Assembly (NCBI RefSeq): GCF_024586455.1
Contig: NC_065920.1
Span: forward strand, 73,214,215-73,278,214
DNA from: Bactrocera neohumeralis
Taxonomy: Eukaryota > Arthropoda > Insecta > Diptera > Tephritidae
Reading direction: 5' to 3'
DNA length: 64,000 bases
Positions 1-10,159 of this stretch are shown here, in pieces. The position numbers and the translations under genes were made by a program. Every line of letters starts with the position of its first letter. Position 1 is the stretch's first letter. The notes under the pieces were generated by a model. That model did not search any database. It was not told where the DNA came from and saw nothing but the letters and a program-made list of their open reading frames with translations.

Positions 1-239
1 AAAATAATGTACTAAGTATTGTACGCATTGAATGGTTTACAGAAAACTCCACGATGGTATGTATATGTATATATATCTCTTATGGATATCCCACAATAAC
101 ATTTTTTTGTCATACAGCATTAATCCTTATCCAATTAAATACCTTAAATACATTGTGTATTTAATATAGATCTACAAGTATATGGCCCTTTACAACATTT
201 GATTTAAACGAATATTTTCGAAGATATTAGAGATTTAAA

Positions 240-360
240 AATTGCGGGACGTAGCGTTTGCGGCGGTACCGTTCGGCCGGGGCGACGGGAGCGTGCTATA
301 AATAGCGTCGGAGGGCGCGGTTCTCCCTATAGCACTTTGAATTTAGCAGCGATCGGACGT
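240..360 (+). promoter_or_regulatory. Orphan TATA/DPE-like core promoter in a GC-rich patch
   Basis: A GC-rich island in AT-rich DNA contains TATAAATA at 297-304. If transcription starts near 328, the TATA box sits at -31 and a DPE-like GGACG (355-359) at about +28. The start lies in TATAGCAC (328-335), the inverted copy of GTGCTATA (293-300). No coding region follows within the next kilobase, so this may be the start of a noncoding exon, or an LTR or other transposon promoter. Function is inferred from motif spacing only. Confidence 0.4.
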
Positions 361-534
361 GTTTATTATCGAAGTTCTTTAGCGAGGAATATTTAAAGGG
401 AAACGATAAAGTATATGCGTACAATATCAAACTGATCCTTCCTTCAAAATACTTGTAATACAATTGCTAAATATTTGGAATAGTAGAATAGAACTGCAAC
501 CAAATACATAGTGGCTTAGTAATCAGTCGATGAA

Positions 535-750
535 TATTATACCACGTGCATCCCGACTTTTTGTCTTTCCACGCTTGAAGACCGGTTCGTCATGTGCAGT
601 CCACTATAATGTCTGTCGATTGGACTCCAGTGTGAGATGATGGAGCCGTATTTCTATTGTCACACATCGACGCAAAAATTCGGTTTTATTACAATTAAAG
701 AGCACTCAAACACTTTTCAGAGTCAGCAATTCGTTGTTTTTGTTAGATTA
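535..750 (-). mobile_element. Mariner transposase remnant (catalytic region)
   Basis: The minus strand reads in broken frames through a mariner catalytic-domain segment. Recognisable pieces include WTAHDEPVFKRGKTKS and the RDARGII block that normally leads to the second catalytic Asp. Upstream of these the typical E-F-L-R-R-C-V-T-I stretch is visible. Several stops and frameshifts are present and no termini were found. It is a dead fragment of a Mos1-like mariner; the subfamily is uncertain. Confidence 0.6.
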
Positions 751-1029
751 TAAACTTGCGAGGCACCCACTTTGCACATAGTTTTCGTGTCTTTGGAGCG
801 TCTTTGTCCTCGGTGCTCATTTCGCTTCTTTCCATCTTAGCAAACCTATTCTCAACCGTTGATTTCGCTGGTGCAGAGCATAAATTCAACGGTATCTCAC
901 CCCAAAAAGCAATGCTTTATTAACACACGAAATGCTTTATGATCCATTTTTTTGTAAACTAACACCCATTGCTTCTCAAAATTGCTATATCTAATTATTA
1001 ACTAATAGTTATAATCCAACTAATAGAAA

Positions 1030-1760
1030 TCATTTAGATGGTAGTAGTAGTATTATCTATGTGTCAGCCACAGTAAAGCGTGGACGGGTTCTCTAGTTAA
1101 GATATAAAGCTGTAATTTCGTACAGAGGATCCCAATAGCACGGGACACTTGTGAGCAACATTTTTTGAAAAAGTGAGCCTGCCCTCTAACAAGTTTTATG
1201 TAGTAAACCACGTAAGCTTCAATAACAAAATTAGCTGAGTACAAGTCTTATTTAATTCCACTTGATTCGTTTAGTTTCCAGTACACAAATCAAGAAGCAA
1301 TTAATATAACGGGATAAAACTTTGCACGAATAATATCTTTAGTGTGTGCCACCTTATGAAAATTGTTGAAATCCAATAAAAACTGTTCAATCCTCTAAAT
1401 ACCGAATATTTAGGCCCCGGTACATATAGGTGACTTTTGATCGAAAATGTCGGTCAATGTGTGATATATATGTATACAACGGAAATTAAGCGATAATCCT
1501 TCTCTTATAATGGTATGATGAACAAATACTTTCCTTAGCCCCCATATACTTAGTATAAAGATTTCCGATATATGAGATATCAATATGAAAACGAGAGGGC
1601 GTGTTTTGTTCATAACAGTGTACATATGTTTGTGCCTAAAATGGATACATTTGAGCGAAAACTAATATCAGAATTTTCGAACATCCGGCTGACTTTTCTC
1701 TATATGATTGTTGCAAGAGTGTAAAACGTTCGACTGCACCTCTTCCTTACTTGTTTTATT
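1030..1760 (-). repeat. Interspersed repeat, family B
   Basis: The right end (about 1712-1758) is the inverted, degenerate form of the start of the fuller copy at 45047-45967. The interior shares long segments with 24660-25560, for example the stretch around CAAATCAAGAAGCAAT and the one around GGTCAATGTGTGA. It has no coding capacity. It is probably a non-autonomous mobile repeat of unknown class. Confidence 0.6.
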
Positions 1761-2489
1761 TTACTTTCTTAATGTCCATATTTTTAAGAATATACACAAA
1801 AAATTGCATATCGTTCCGGTGAATATTTACAAAGTTACACTCAAAAGTCCTTGGAAGTGACTTTAAACGCGTTTTTTTCAATATGGTATTTTTCAAAGTC
1901 GGTGACCAACATTACTTGAAAACCGTTAAACCAATTTGTCTCAAATTTTAACACGGGCCGATAAATATTTTTATATAAACAATTAAAGGCCGGTCAAAAA
2001 TCGTTTATTTAAGAACCGTCATTTTGTGAAAAAACTTTGTTTTGCTTATTCCATCGATTAATTAATAAATTTTACATTACTTTGACGAAATCTCCTATTT
2101 TTTTTTTTAATTTCAGAGGATCCATTTCAGAGATATAGTGGTCACCGTAAGACGTCTTTTTTGAAGGGAGCTCTCGGAGATCAGCTGTAGGTCCTTTCCA
2201 AATAAATATTTTTACTAATACTAAGTTTTAAAATACAGTTAAAAGATACCAAAATGTGTGAACAAATTTTTGGATCAATAAATTTTAAAGTTTCTCAGAA
2301 AAAGTTCTGGAAAATTAGCTTTTTTTCGGCATTCTAACTGTATAAGTATAACCCCTTAAAATCTACATTTATTAAGGGTTTCGTTGCAGAATATTCGGCA
2401 ATAGAAATATTAAGTAGGGCCTTATTATTTGATAGATGATTCAAAAAATTAAGGAATTCAATCCATCATGGTTGAAAATTTTGAAAAAT
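1761..2489. other. AT-rich stretch, no gene recognised
   Basis: No open frame with family resemblance, promoter or RNA gene is visible. Short homopolymer T runs occur near 2098. It may be old repeat DNA. Confidence 0.5.
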
Positions 2490-3130
2490 TGTTTTGGGGA
2501 GTCAACTTTATCACAGAATAAAGTATTTTATTGGCAAACGAAATTCAGTAAAGATCGTGAAGTCTCATGCCTGTCGTTCATCCACTTCTGTTAATGACGA
2601 TAACATTGAAAATGTTAAAGAAACAGTGTTTGAAAATCTTCGTGTTGGCATCAGAGAGATTGCAGAGGATCTCAACATCTCTTATAGATTAACTCAACAC
2701 ATTTTGGTTAATAAAATCACGCCAAAGTCAGTCAATAATCATGGTGATGCAGAGGTTTCCTCGATGGTGTGGTTCAACATGTATTCATTCCACAGGAATA
2801 AATGGTCAATAAGCATATATTGTATATCATAAGCAATATAAAGTCTCCAAAGGTACAGGTCCACATATGTACGTACAGCAATACATGAACTTTTGTTGAA
2901 GTGTTTTTTTGGTTTCGTTTTCATGAAAATAAGTATTTGAGTGCCACAAAGCATTCAGTGTGGTCGTAAAGTCATTGAAAACTTGTTAGTCGTCCACCAC
3001 GACCTCCCTTAATTATGATAACAACGAAAAAGTTAAGGAAACAATGGTCTTGACTTCTATTTGAGAGAAAGTAAGAGAGTCAATATCTTTTATGAATGTG
3101 TTCACTTTTACAATTCATGCAAGGTTCGTA
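2490..3130 (+). mobile_element. Two tandem mariner transposase N-terminal remnants
   Basis: A plus-strand frame at about 2550-2740 encodes the mariner helix-turn-helix/linker: RSSTSVNDDNIENVKETV, then REIAEDLNISY and HILVN. A second, more degraded copy follows at about 2958-3130, where a N-N-E-K-V-K-E-T version and a RESISF block can be read. Catalytic domains are missing. The open frame at 2494-2832 is this remnant, not a host gene. Confidence 0.65.
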
Positions 3131-3177
3131 CTTGTACATTTCCTCAATAGATAGATTCAATTATTTTTCACAAATTA

Positions 3178-4959
3178 CACTGGTCAACAAACTTGTAATT
3201 TTTATTTGTCACATGAAAATTTATATCAAATTTTGAATATACTAGGGCCACCAAATAATAATATATCAATGAAAAAAAAATGTACACATCATGTTTTCTT
3301 GTGACATCAAAACATATATTTTCGTAAAAAGTACAAACTTCAGCCACACTTACAGAATTATTTCTTAATATCTAATAGATAATTATGATTTTCTTGAATA
3401 TTTGGCTTCCGGCAGGTCCCTTTTAAGTCTCCAACAATAGTCTGCTAGCATTCCTGGACTCCATTTCCCTTGATAACGCTTCTCCATTAAGGAAACCTCT
3501 CACCTTGTTCGTCACTCACAGCCGCCAAATTTGCCGGAAATAAATCCAGATGAGAGTACAGCATACGAGTATGTATTTTCAAAGCTTTAAATGATATCAT
3601 AAGTTCATTTATTAAATCTTTGTAATTTTCCGCTTTATGGTTACAGAGAAAATTTTGAACAACACTCACAAAACATTTCTAGGCGAGTTTTTCCTGATCA
3701 TTCAGTTTTTTTTTCAAAGCTTTTATCCTTCATCAATTTCCGTATTTTTGGGCCTACAAATATTTCCTCTTTGATTTTCGCCTCGCTGAGTTTAGGGAAT
3801 TTCTCTTTTAGATATAAAAATCCATCTCCATCTTTAGGCATAGCTTTTACAAAATTTCGATTCACGCTTGGGCCACACTTTGTATAGTGACTTTTTCTGT
3901 CTTTTTCTGTCCCATTCACAAATAAAACACCAAAATTTCGTATAACCAAGCTGTAGTCCAAGTAAAAGTGCAATGACTTTAAAATCACCACAAATTTTCC
4001 AAGCCTGTTTACTGTATTCAAGAAAAGTAAGGTTTTATTTCATCGTCACGACGTTGAAAATAAGAAATCTTTGTACCACGAGAAAGTAAATTCCAGTCAT
4101 TTAATCTAGACCCCAAAAGCTCAGCCTGTTTTTTAGACAGATTTAAATCACAAACTAAGTCGTTTAAATCACGTTGTGTCAATAAGGGCGGTTCTTTTGA
4201 AGTTGACGGTTCATAACTTGAGTCACTATCTTCAGATACCCTATTATGCTGACTGAGAACAAATTCCAGACTAGAATTCTCACTTTTTCATCGATTTGGA
4301 GGCATTGGCATAGGCAGTTCGGCACTATGTAGAATGGGTCTCTTGGCCGAAGACAAGTTTGGATACTGGATAGTGTGTTTGGATTTGGTAGCAATACCTT
4401 TTGTTTGAGTCAAACAAAAATAACAATCACTTTCATAATCCTTTGGTTCCGTCCAAATCATTGGTATAGCAAATGACAAATGTCTAGATTCTTGTTCAGC
4501 CCAAACCTAAAGGATGGTATTGCAACATAAAAGGAGCCTCACACACGTTACACAACATTTATGTGGAGCCCAGTATTTGTCTTGATTCCTCATAGGAAAA
4601 CCAAAATAGTCTAAATAGCACTGTTCAATTAGTGATGTGAAATTTCGACGCTGAGATGTAAAAGTTAATTCTCCACACACATAACAAAAATTGTCCGCGT
4701 TGTTCAAACACTTTCGTGGCATATTTACGATCTAACTAATGAAAAAAAAAAAAAAATTAACAAACACAACAGTTACACAGTCGACTAAATGCAGTTATGT
4801 AAACAAAGAAACGTATGTGAGGTCAGAAATGAATATGTAGCTGTCACAAGAAAACTGGATGTGATAGAAACAAAACTGTTATATATTTTTAATGAGGGTA
4901 CACCAACATAAATAAAAATCATAACAAAGTTCATGTGACAAAAACAGTGTTTACCAGTG
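3178..4959 (-). mobile_element. 1.78 kb DNA transposon with CACTGG termini and TTA target duplication
   Basis: The left end begins CACTGGTCAACAAACTTG at 3178. The right end, read inward from 4959, begins CACTGGTAAACACTG. Both ends continue with a T-rich spacer then TTGTCACATGAA, and share further inverted similarity for roughly 130 bp, including a TTTTCTTGTGACA block on each side. TTA flanks both ends (3175-3177 and 4960-4962), consistent with a 3-bp target duplication. The only coding content is the decayed gene at 3388-4722. CACTA/EnSpm-like or Chapaev-like affiliation is suggested by the CACTG start but not proven. Confidence 0.7.
3388..4722 (-). pseudogene. Decayed copy of an uncharacterised multi-copy arthropod zinc-motif protein
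   Basis: Reading from 4722 down, the protein starts MPRKCLNNADNFCYVCGEL, with CxxC pairs (CYVC, later CVTC and CYFC) that look like zinc ligands. Later blocks include LLTQRDLNDLVCDLNLSKKQ (about 4190-4130), FVKAMPKDGDGFLYLKEKFP (about 3860-3790), a LYSHLDLFPANLAAVSDEQG block near 3500, and a C-terminus ending near 3388. I recognise this as an uncharacterised family present in many copies in arthropod genomes; its function is unknown. Frame changes near 4500, 4290, 4020 and 3690, plus an apparent internal deletion, make it non-functional here. Its position between inverted repeats suggests it travels with the transposon, as transposase or cargo. Confidence 0.65.
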
Positions 4960-5130
4960 TTATTAATCCAAGGTCATTTTAATTTACAATAATGTCTTCA
5001 TTGCAGAACAAAAGGTATGTGTATTATGCCTACCTGCGGAGGTCGTTTAGTCTGAACTTTGGTTAGAGTAAACAAAAGAGAAATTAATATATTTGGCTAC
5101 CTCTTACCTACCAATACATTTCAGGTCTCC

Positions 5131-5164
5131 TATAAATGGACGAAAGTGCCCAGTTATACTCATT
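5131..5164 (+). promoter_or_regulatory. TATA/Inr core promoter of bZIP gene 1
   Basis: TATAAATG begins at 5131 and an Inr-like TCATT lies at 5160-5164. The initiator A at 5162 puts the TATA box at -31, the normal fly spacing. The predicted 5' UTR is 84 nt, uninterrupted, ending at the ATG at 5246. Confidence 0.65.
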
Positions 5165-5245
5165 CCTTTGACAGTCATCCGAGAGTGTACATCAAGAGCT
5201 GCAAATTATCTTAAATAATATCAGAGTTGTTGAAAAAAATTTACA

Positions 5246-5983
5246 ATGGTTCAATCTGTGCAAGGCGAGTTTAAACCCTTTAGACCGTGGGAAACCAATT
5301 CTACTCAACCAAAAAAATTTGGAATGCCACCAGCATTTCCACCGATAGCTCCCCCTTTTTCATATCGGACCCCTCCTCTCGGAGAAGTTTTTGGTAATTA
5401 TTCAAACTTAGCCATGTCACCAAATTATAGATTTAATTTCGTACAGCCTTTGCAGACACAGTTTCCGACGTTTCCACATATTCTTCCACATTCCGTGCCA
5501 TCAGAGGGACAAATTTTGGAAAGTGGTGGAAATTCTGTCCGAATGCAACAAATAGGGGTTCTGCCATACATTCAACCTTATTTGGTTCCTCCAGCAGATC
5601 AAGTTGTTTATAGAGACTTCGTCAGAAGACAACAAACGGAATTTCTGCCGAATACCCAAGCATATTCGGCACCTTTTGTAGGAGAAAATACAAGTACCAA
5701 TTACTTGGGTGGGGCAACAACTCGAATCCAGCGAAATATCATCAAAGTTAATGTGCACAATCAAAGGGAGCAATCTTTAAGACGATCTAGAAATTGTTCA
5801 AGTTTGCGAAATAACGTAACTCTTGCGGATTTGGAAGAGATTTTACCTTATCAACCACAAAAAGCTCGTAAGTTTCCTGCAAAAGATCGCACAGTTGAGG
5901 AACAGTTACGACGCGATCGTAATACGATCGCTTGCCGGAAGAGCCGCCGGCTAAAGCGTTTAAATACTACGCTTTCGAAATAG
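5246..5983 (+). CDS. bZIP gene 1: C/EBP-like basic-region protein lacking a leucine zipper
   Basis: Intronless 245-residue protein. Residues 1-200 are rich in Pro, Gln, Phe and Tyr, with an early motif PFRPWE (about residue 11). A basic region lies at about 215-240: after LRRDR comes NTIACRKSRRLKRL, which fits the bZIP signature N-x2-A-x3-S-R and resembles C/EBP (N-x-I-A-x-R-K-S-R). The frame stops six residues later, so no heptad leucines follow. The block upstream of the basic region (LPYQPQKARKFPAKDR) aligns with genes 2 and 3 (YRPNMVRHRPKKE; FHTNMVRQFPKKE), so they are paralogues. A good TATA/Inr promoter and an intact frame suggest expression. The product should be nuclear. Without a zipper it may bind DNA weakly, use another dimer surface, or be losing function. 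A spliced downstream zipper exon was looked for and not seen. Confidence 0.85.
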   Translation: MVQSVQGEFKPFRPWETNSTQPKKFGMPPAFPPIAPPFSYRTPPLGEVFGNYSNLAMSPNYRFNFVQPLQTQFPTFPHILPHSVPSEGQILESGGNSVRMQQIGVLPYIQPYLVPPADQVVYRDFVRRQQTEFLPNTQAYSAPFVGENTSTNYLGGATTRIQRNIIKVNVHNQREQSLRRSRNCSSLRNNVTLADLEEILPYQPQKARKFPAKDRTVEEQLRRDRNTIACRKSRRLKRLNTTLSK

Positions 5984-6540
5984 TAAAAATCGTTAGGGAT
6001 ATTTGTAAATATTTATTGTAAGAATATTTGTTTCTTGGTCAGTTATGCTTGTAGGCGTTATTTAATTCTAAGAAATCGGTTCTTCGGTTATTTCCGGCTT
6101 TTAACTTAATTCTATCCCAAGTTTCAAAAGCTGTAAGTAACTAAAGAGTTTTTTTGTCTACTTTTTTTGCAGGTATCGGAAAGGAAGTTCTCCGGTTATT
6201 TCCGGCTTTTTACTTAACTCTATCCCAAGTTCAAAAAGCTGCAAGCAACTAGAGAGCGACTTTGAAAATCCGATTCTTCGGCTTTCCTTTTGCTTAATTC
6301 TATTTGTTTATATATGTATGTATTATTTGCGTAATTAATTGTTTGTTTAATTTCATAACAGGTATCGAGAAGGGAGTTCTCCAGCTGCTCCGGATTTGTA
6401 CTTAAAATCATCCATAAGTTCAAATGACTGCTAGTGGCAAGAGAACCGACTTTAAGAAACCGACGCTTCGGTTACTTTTGAATTTTTACTTCGCCCGAGT
6501 AAAAGTTCAAAAGGCTGCAAGTAACTAGAGAATTTAGCTT
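5984..6540. repeat. Imperfect ~100-bp tandem repeat in the 3' region of bZIP gene 1
   Basis: A unit with CTTCGGTTATTTCCGGC, then a TTTTTACTTAA block, AAGTTCAAAA, and GCTGCAAGTAACTAGAGA recurs near 6075, 6187, 6360 and 6447, with partial copies between. Another copy is at about 8566-8650 in the decayed duplicate. It has no coding sense. It may be 3' UTR or downstream satellite. Confidence 0.6.
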
Positions 6541-7690
6541 ATTAAGTAATTTATCAATTTTGTGACAGACACATCACAACATTTTTGGAGTGTAATGCAG
6601 GTCGCCTCCCCGTTGGTGCACTCTGGGTAATGCCAAATGGCCTGCGCCTTCACGGCAAATGGGATAACATCGTTTTCTTCTTTTGAATGATCTGAATTAG
6701 GGATAATTCTTTCTCGTCACCAATTGGTCGCATTAAAAATCATTCAACAGTCATTACTAGTAAGGAAGCTGGTCATATCAAACAGGGTTACATCATAACT
6801 GAAGGCTTCTAAAACTACAGAGGAATAAATCAGGTTTAAGGATTGAACATTGACCATATCAAAATTCTGTCACTTCCGCATCAGCAAGAAATCGCGACAT
6901 CAAAGAACTTCAAACGCATTGAATACATCAACATCAGACATCAGAATCAGGAAGCTAAATCAGAATCAGGAAGTACCTAAAGAAAGACTAGTAGGCAAGT
7001 ACGCGGCTTGAAAGGACACTGGAAGGAGCTTTTACTGAACTAGGTGCTATTCAGCAGGAAAGTAATACAGGATACAAACCTTACCCCTCTAAAGAACTTG
7101 AGCTATAATATGGAGAATTCATAAAACTCTGAACACAAGCTATACTAGATTACGTTTAAAACTAAATGACTTTCTACTGATTAAGCCCCACGCTTACCTG
7201 TGCATCATTTTCTATACAAATGCTGATTTACAACATGGAGTTGGAATATGGTTATATATACCGTAGATATCGGTTATAGGAGGAATCTCATTATGCACGG
7301 TTTTATAATATAAATGAGGTTGCTGAAATGCTGGAAAGACTATTCATTCTCTATTTATGTATACAAAATGATATTCCTACTGGTTAACAGTTGTTCTCTA
7401 AGAACGTGTACAATAACGGAAGTTTGTTGGAAGAATGTGATATTTTATAATTTTTAATAAACATTTTAAAAAATAAAGCAACCAATAAAAATATTTTGGA
7501 AAACGACATTTCTCGTATCTCTTCTTTTCTAATCCTTTTTAGAACTTTTTTGTTTACAGTGGTTAAATAAGTTAGATAACATTAGGTTATAAAAAAGGTC
7601 TATCCGGTAATCCTGCAATATTGCAATATGGCAACTCAGAACTTAATCTTCATCATCTTCAACTTATAATGTAATGCATACTCATAACTT
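6541..7690. other. Intergenic stretch, paralogous in part to 8640-12720
   Basis: No gene seen. A short GC-richer patch (about 6595-6670) is unexplained. The segment from about 6960 to 7150 resembles 8870-8965 plus 12555-12640 (shared features: a GGCTT..GGACACTGG block, ACCTTACC, and TTGAGCTATAATATGG). This marks a duplicated segment split by the retrotransposon in the second copy. Confidence 0.5.
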
Positions 7691-7699
7691 TTTGACATA

Positions 7700-7985
7700 T
7701 GTAGGCACTTCTTAGCGACGAAGCTCCATTAAATATCAGTGTTTATCTAAGTCGTAGATCACTCCAAGACGAATTTCGGGAAGGTCGTCTAAAAGCAGTT
7801 GTTCCACAAACTATTGGTGCTCTGAGCAAACTGATATTGCAAGATCGTCGTGTGATCTGTCGTGGGATTGAGACAATTGTAAGTGTTAGCTGGACCAGTA
7901 TGTGGTATATTTAAAGTTACATGAACATTTGAATGTTAAAAAATACGAATGCCAACGAATTTTCCAGTGAAATAGCACTTGGAAA
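7700..7985 (+). mobile_element. Mariner transposase N-terminal remnant
   Basis: Plus-strand codons read L-L-S-D-E-A-P-L-N-I, then RRSLQDEFREGRLKAVVPQT, then LILQDRRVICRGIETI: the linker and helix-turn-helix of a mariner transposase. The frame breaks after about 7890. A degraded HEHLNVKK-like block follows near 7920-7945. No termini found. Confidence 0.6.
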
Positions 7986-7989
7986 AATC

Positions 7990-8110
7990 CTCCGTCGTGA
8001 TGGTCATTAGAGAAGAGCAAAAGAGAAATAAATATCTCTGGCTACCTATTACGTATATATAGTATATATTATTGAAAATATAAAAGGACGAGATTGGTCC
8101 AAAGGTCGAT
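7990..8110 (+). pseudogene. Decayed copy of the bZIP gene 1 promoter
   Basis: This region parallels 5060-5160: an AAAAGAGAAAT block, GGCTACCTATTAC, then TATAAAAGGACGA (TATA at 8079; the original is TATAAATGGACGA at 5131). No bZIP reading frame follows. It is a relic of duplication; whether it still fires is unknown. Confidence 0.5.
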
Positions 8111-8119
8111 CATCCCTTT

Positions 8120-8330
8120 TTTGTGCTATAGAGGAAGTCAATATCTTTTATGGAGCGATTAACATTTTAGTTTATCTTTTTGCGAGTCAATGCAATGTCG
8201 TACCTGTATCCTTTGCAAAAAGGACATCGAGTATGGTTTATTAGAACATCATTCCATAGAGCTATAATAAGATTCCATTATTTTTTCGCAAATTGTTACG
8301 GCAAGGTTATTTTAATTTTTATTTCAGAAC
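8120..8330 (+). mobile_element. Degraded mariner fragment
   Basis: The GAAGTCAATATCTTTTATGG block and what follows resemble the helix-turn-helix part of the 2490-3130 remnants. Later codons resemble an L-V-P-x-x-F-A-K-R stretch. The open frame 8180-8434 crosses this fragment and the adjacent promoter copy and is not considered a gene. Confidence 0.4.
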
Positions 8331-8530
8331 AAACGGTATGTGCACAACTGTGTCTACCTGCGGAGGACGTTGAGCCGCAATTTAAATTGGTTAGTGCTTT
8401 TATTAAAAACCAAAAGAGAAATAATTATTTCTAGCTACCCGTTACTTACCATATACGACCCGTTGCCGGAAGAATTGGCGGCTTTTCAAATTTAAAAATC
8501 ATAAGGATATTTATAAATATTTATTGTTGT
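8319..8530 (+). pseudogene. Decayed duplicate of bZIP gene 1 (upstream region fused to 3' end)
   Basis: 8324-8455 matches the gene 1 upstream region (5003-5110), sharing AACAAACGGTATGTG, CTACCTGCGGAGG and GCTACCCGTTACTTACC. From 8458 it jumps to the 3' end of the gene (5935 onward): GTTGCCGGAAGA, then the GGATATTTATAAATATTTA segment just past the stop codon. The whole N-terminal coding part is missing, so this is a deletion-bearing pseudogene. Confidence 0.65.
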
Positions 8531-8965
8531 TAAGCAGCAAATAGCAGAGAACCGAACTTAAGAATCAGAGTCTTCGGTTATTTTCGGCCTTTTACTTAAA
8601 TCCAGCCAAAGTTCAAAAGGCTTCAAGTAACTAGAGAATCTTGTTTATTAAGTATTTTCAAAATTTCATTGGAAGCAGGAAGTTGATTGTGTTCTTGACC
8701 TGATGGGACGAAAAAAGGCGGCTATTAAAATTTGGGTTTCGAAGATAATTTTGGAGTTTGTACTGAAGAATCAATGAATTGTCGTTTAATTTTGACAAAA
8801 ATATGGTAACCCCGTTAAGCTCATATGGCTGTAGACAGTAAGAATCAACTGAAAAAGTGTCGGAAAACATCTATGGAAGAAACTAAAATGAGCGTGGCTT
8901 CAAAAGACGCTGGAATAAACTTCTATCAAACAAGCTGGAAAATAATATTGACTAAAAACCTTACC
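8531..8965. repeat. Second copy of the segment downstream of bZIP gene 1
   Basis: This continues the duplicated segment: another 3'-array unit at 8566-8650, then a block like 7000-7085, ending in AAAAACCTTACC (8954-8965), which is the target-site duplication of the retrotransposon that follows. Similarity resumes after that element at 12555. Confidence 0.5.
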
Positions 8966-9342
8966 GGAGGATTAAGTTATGTGTAGAAGTTCACGCAAGT
9001 GAGGAAAGTCTCTGATCGCCATTCACTTGGGAGTGGCCAGAAACAATTCTTTTACATATGGCTCAAGCAGCTCACGACTTCCGGTCTTTGAATAAGTACC
9101 CACATAGTGTTGTGCGCTGGGTTTGGGACCCGCCACGTAAAAAAACACCCCCATTGAAAGGAACAACAAGCCTCGGATGAGAGACTCCCTTTTTATAACG
9201 ACCATGGCAAACGAAATAAGGACTACGAATTGAGGGCATGCAGCTGGAATATCCGGCCCCTTAATTGGGAAGGTGCCGCTGCCCAGCTGGTAGATGTCCT
9301 TGTGAAAATAAATGACATCACCGCCGTCCACATTTACAGTGA

Positions 9343-9956
9343 GAGCGCAAGTTTGGTGTGGGATTCGTGGTGAGAGAGAAACTCCGTCGCCGAGTACTAT
9401 CATTCATTCCGGTGAATGAACGTTTAGCCACAATCCGCATCAAAGCGAGGTTCTTCAACATATCGCTGATTTGCGCCCACGCCCGGGCGGAAGAGAAGGA
9501 CGATGTCACCAAATATGCCCTCTATGAGCGCTCGGAGCGCACCTATGAGAGCTGCCCCGCCACGATGTCAAAATTGTGCTTGGCGACTTTAACGCTAGGG
9601 TGGGCAAAGAAGGTATCTTTGGCACTACGGTCGGTAAATTCAGCCTCCACGACGAAACATCCCTGAATGGGTTGAGGTTGATCGACTTCGCCGGGGCCCG
9701 AAATATGGTTATCCGTAGTACTAGATTCCAGCACAAGAAGATACATCAAGCTACCTGGCAGTCTCCGGATCGAAAAGCCACCAATCAGATCGATCATGTT
9801 GTGATAGACGGAAGACACGTTTCCAGTGTTCTAGACGTGCGTACGCTTGTTGCAGCCAAGATTCGCACCCGCCTCTGTGCAGCAAAAAGCGCACGTCAAC
9901 AAACACAAGGAAGGTTCGACGTCGAGAAGCTGCAATTACAACAGACAGCTTAACGA
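9343..9956 (+). pseudogene. Retrotransposon AP-endonuclease domain, frameshifted
   Basis: Reading jumps between frames: 9358-9500 gives an R-R-R-V-L-S-F-I-P-V-N-E-R-L-A-T block, then 9576-9900 gives LGDFNARVGKEGIFG, GLRLIDFAGARNMVI and NQIDHVVIDGRHVSSVLDVR. The GDFN and IDH motifs are catalytic landmarks of LINE endonucleases. The frame is broken near 9540 and after 9900. Confidence 0.65.
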
Positions 9957-10159
9957 TTTTCTTCTCGGCTTGCACTCCTGCTCTCTGAGAGCACTCGTCA
10001 ACAACTCGGTACAAGGGAACTGTGGGACGGCATTTCAAACTCCTTACGTACAGCTGCAACCGAAACCATTGGTTTTCGGAAAATGCAAAAGAACAGCTGG
10101 CACGACGAGTAGTGACGTGTCGCAGCGGAGAGAAACCAGGCTGCGTACCTCGCAACGTT

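Noticed and set aside
5003..5020. An 8-nt microexon pattern (TTGCAG, AACAAAAG, GTATGT) upstream of bZIP gene 1, repeated near 8324
   Set aside because: The match in both copies is explained by duplication of the segment; no downstream acceptor with coding support and gene 1 has its own promoter after it.
8180..8434. 84-codon open frame as a small gene
   Set aside because: It spans a mariner fragment and a relic promoter copy; no family resemblance.
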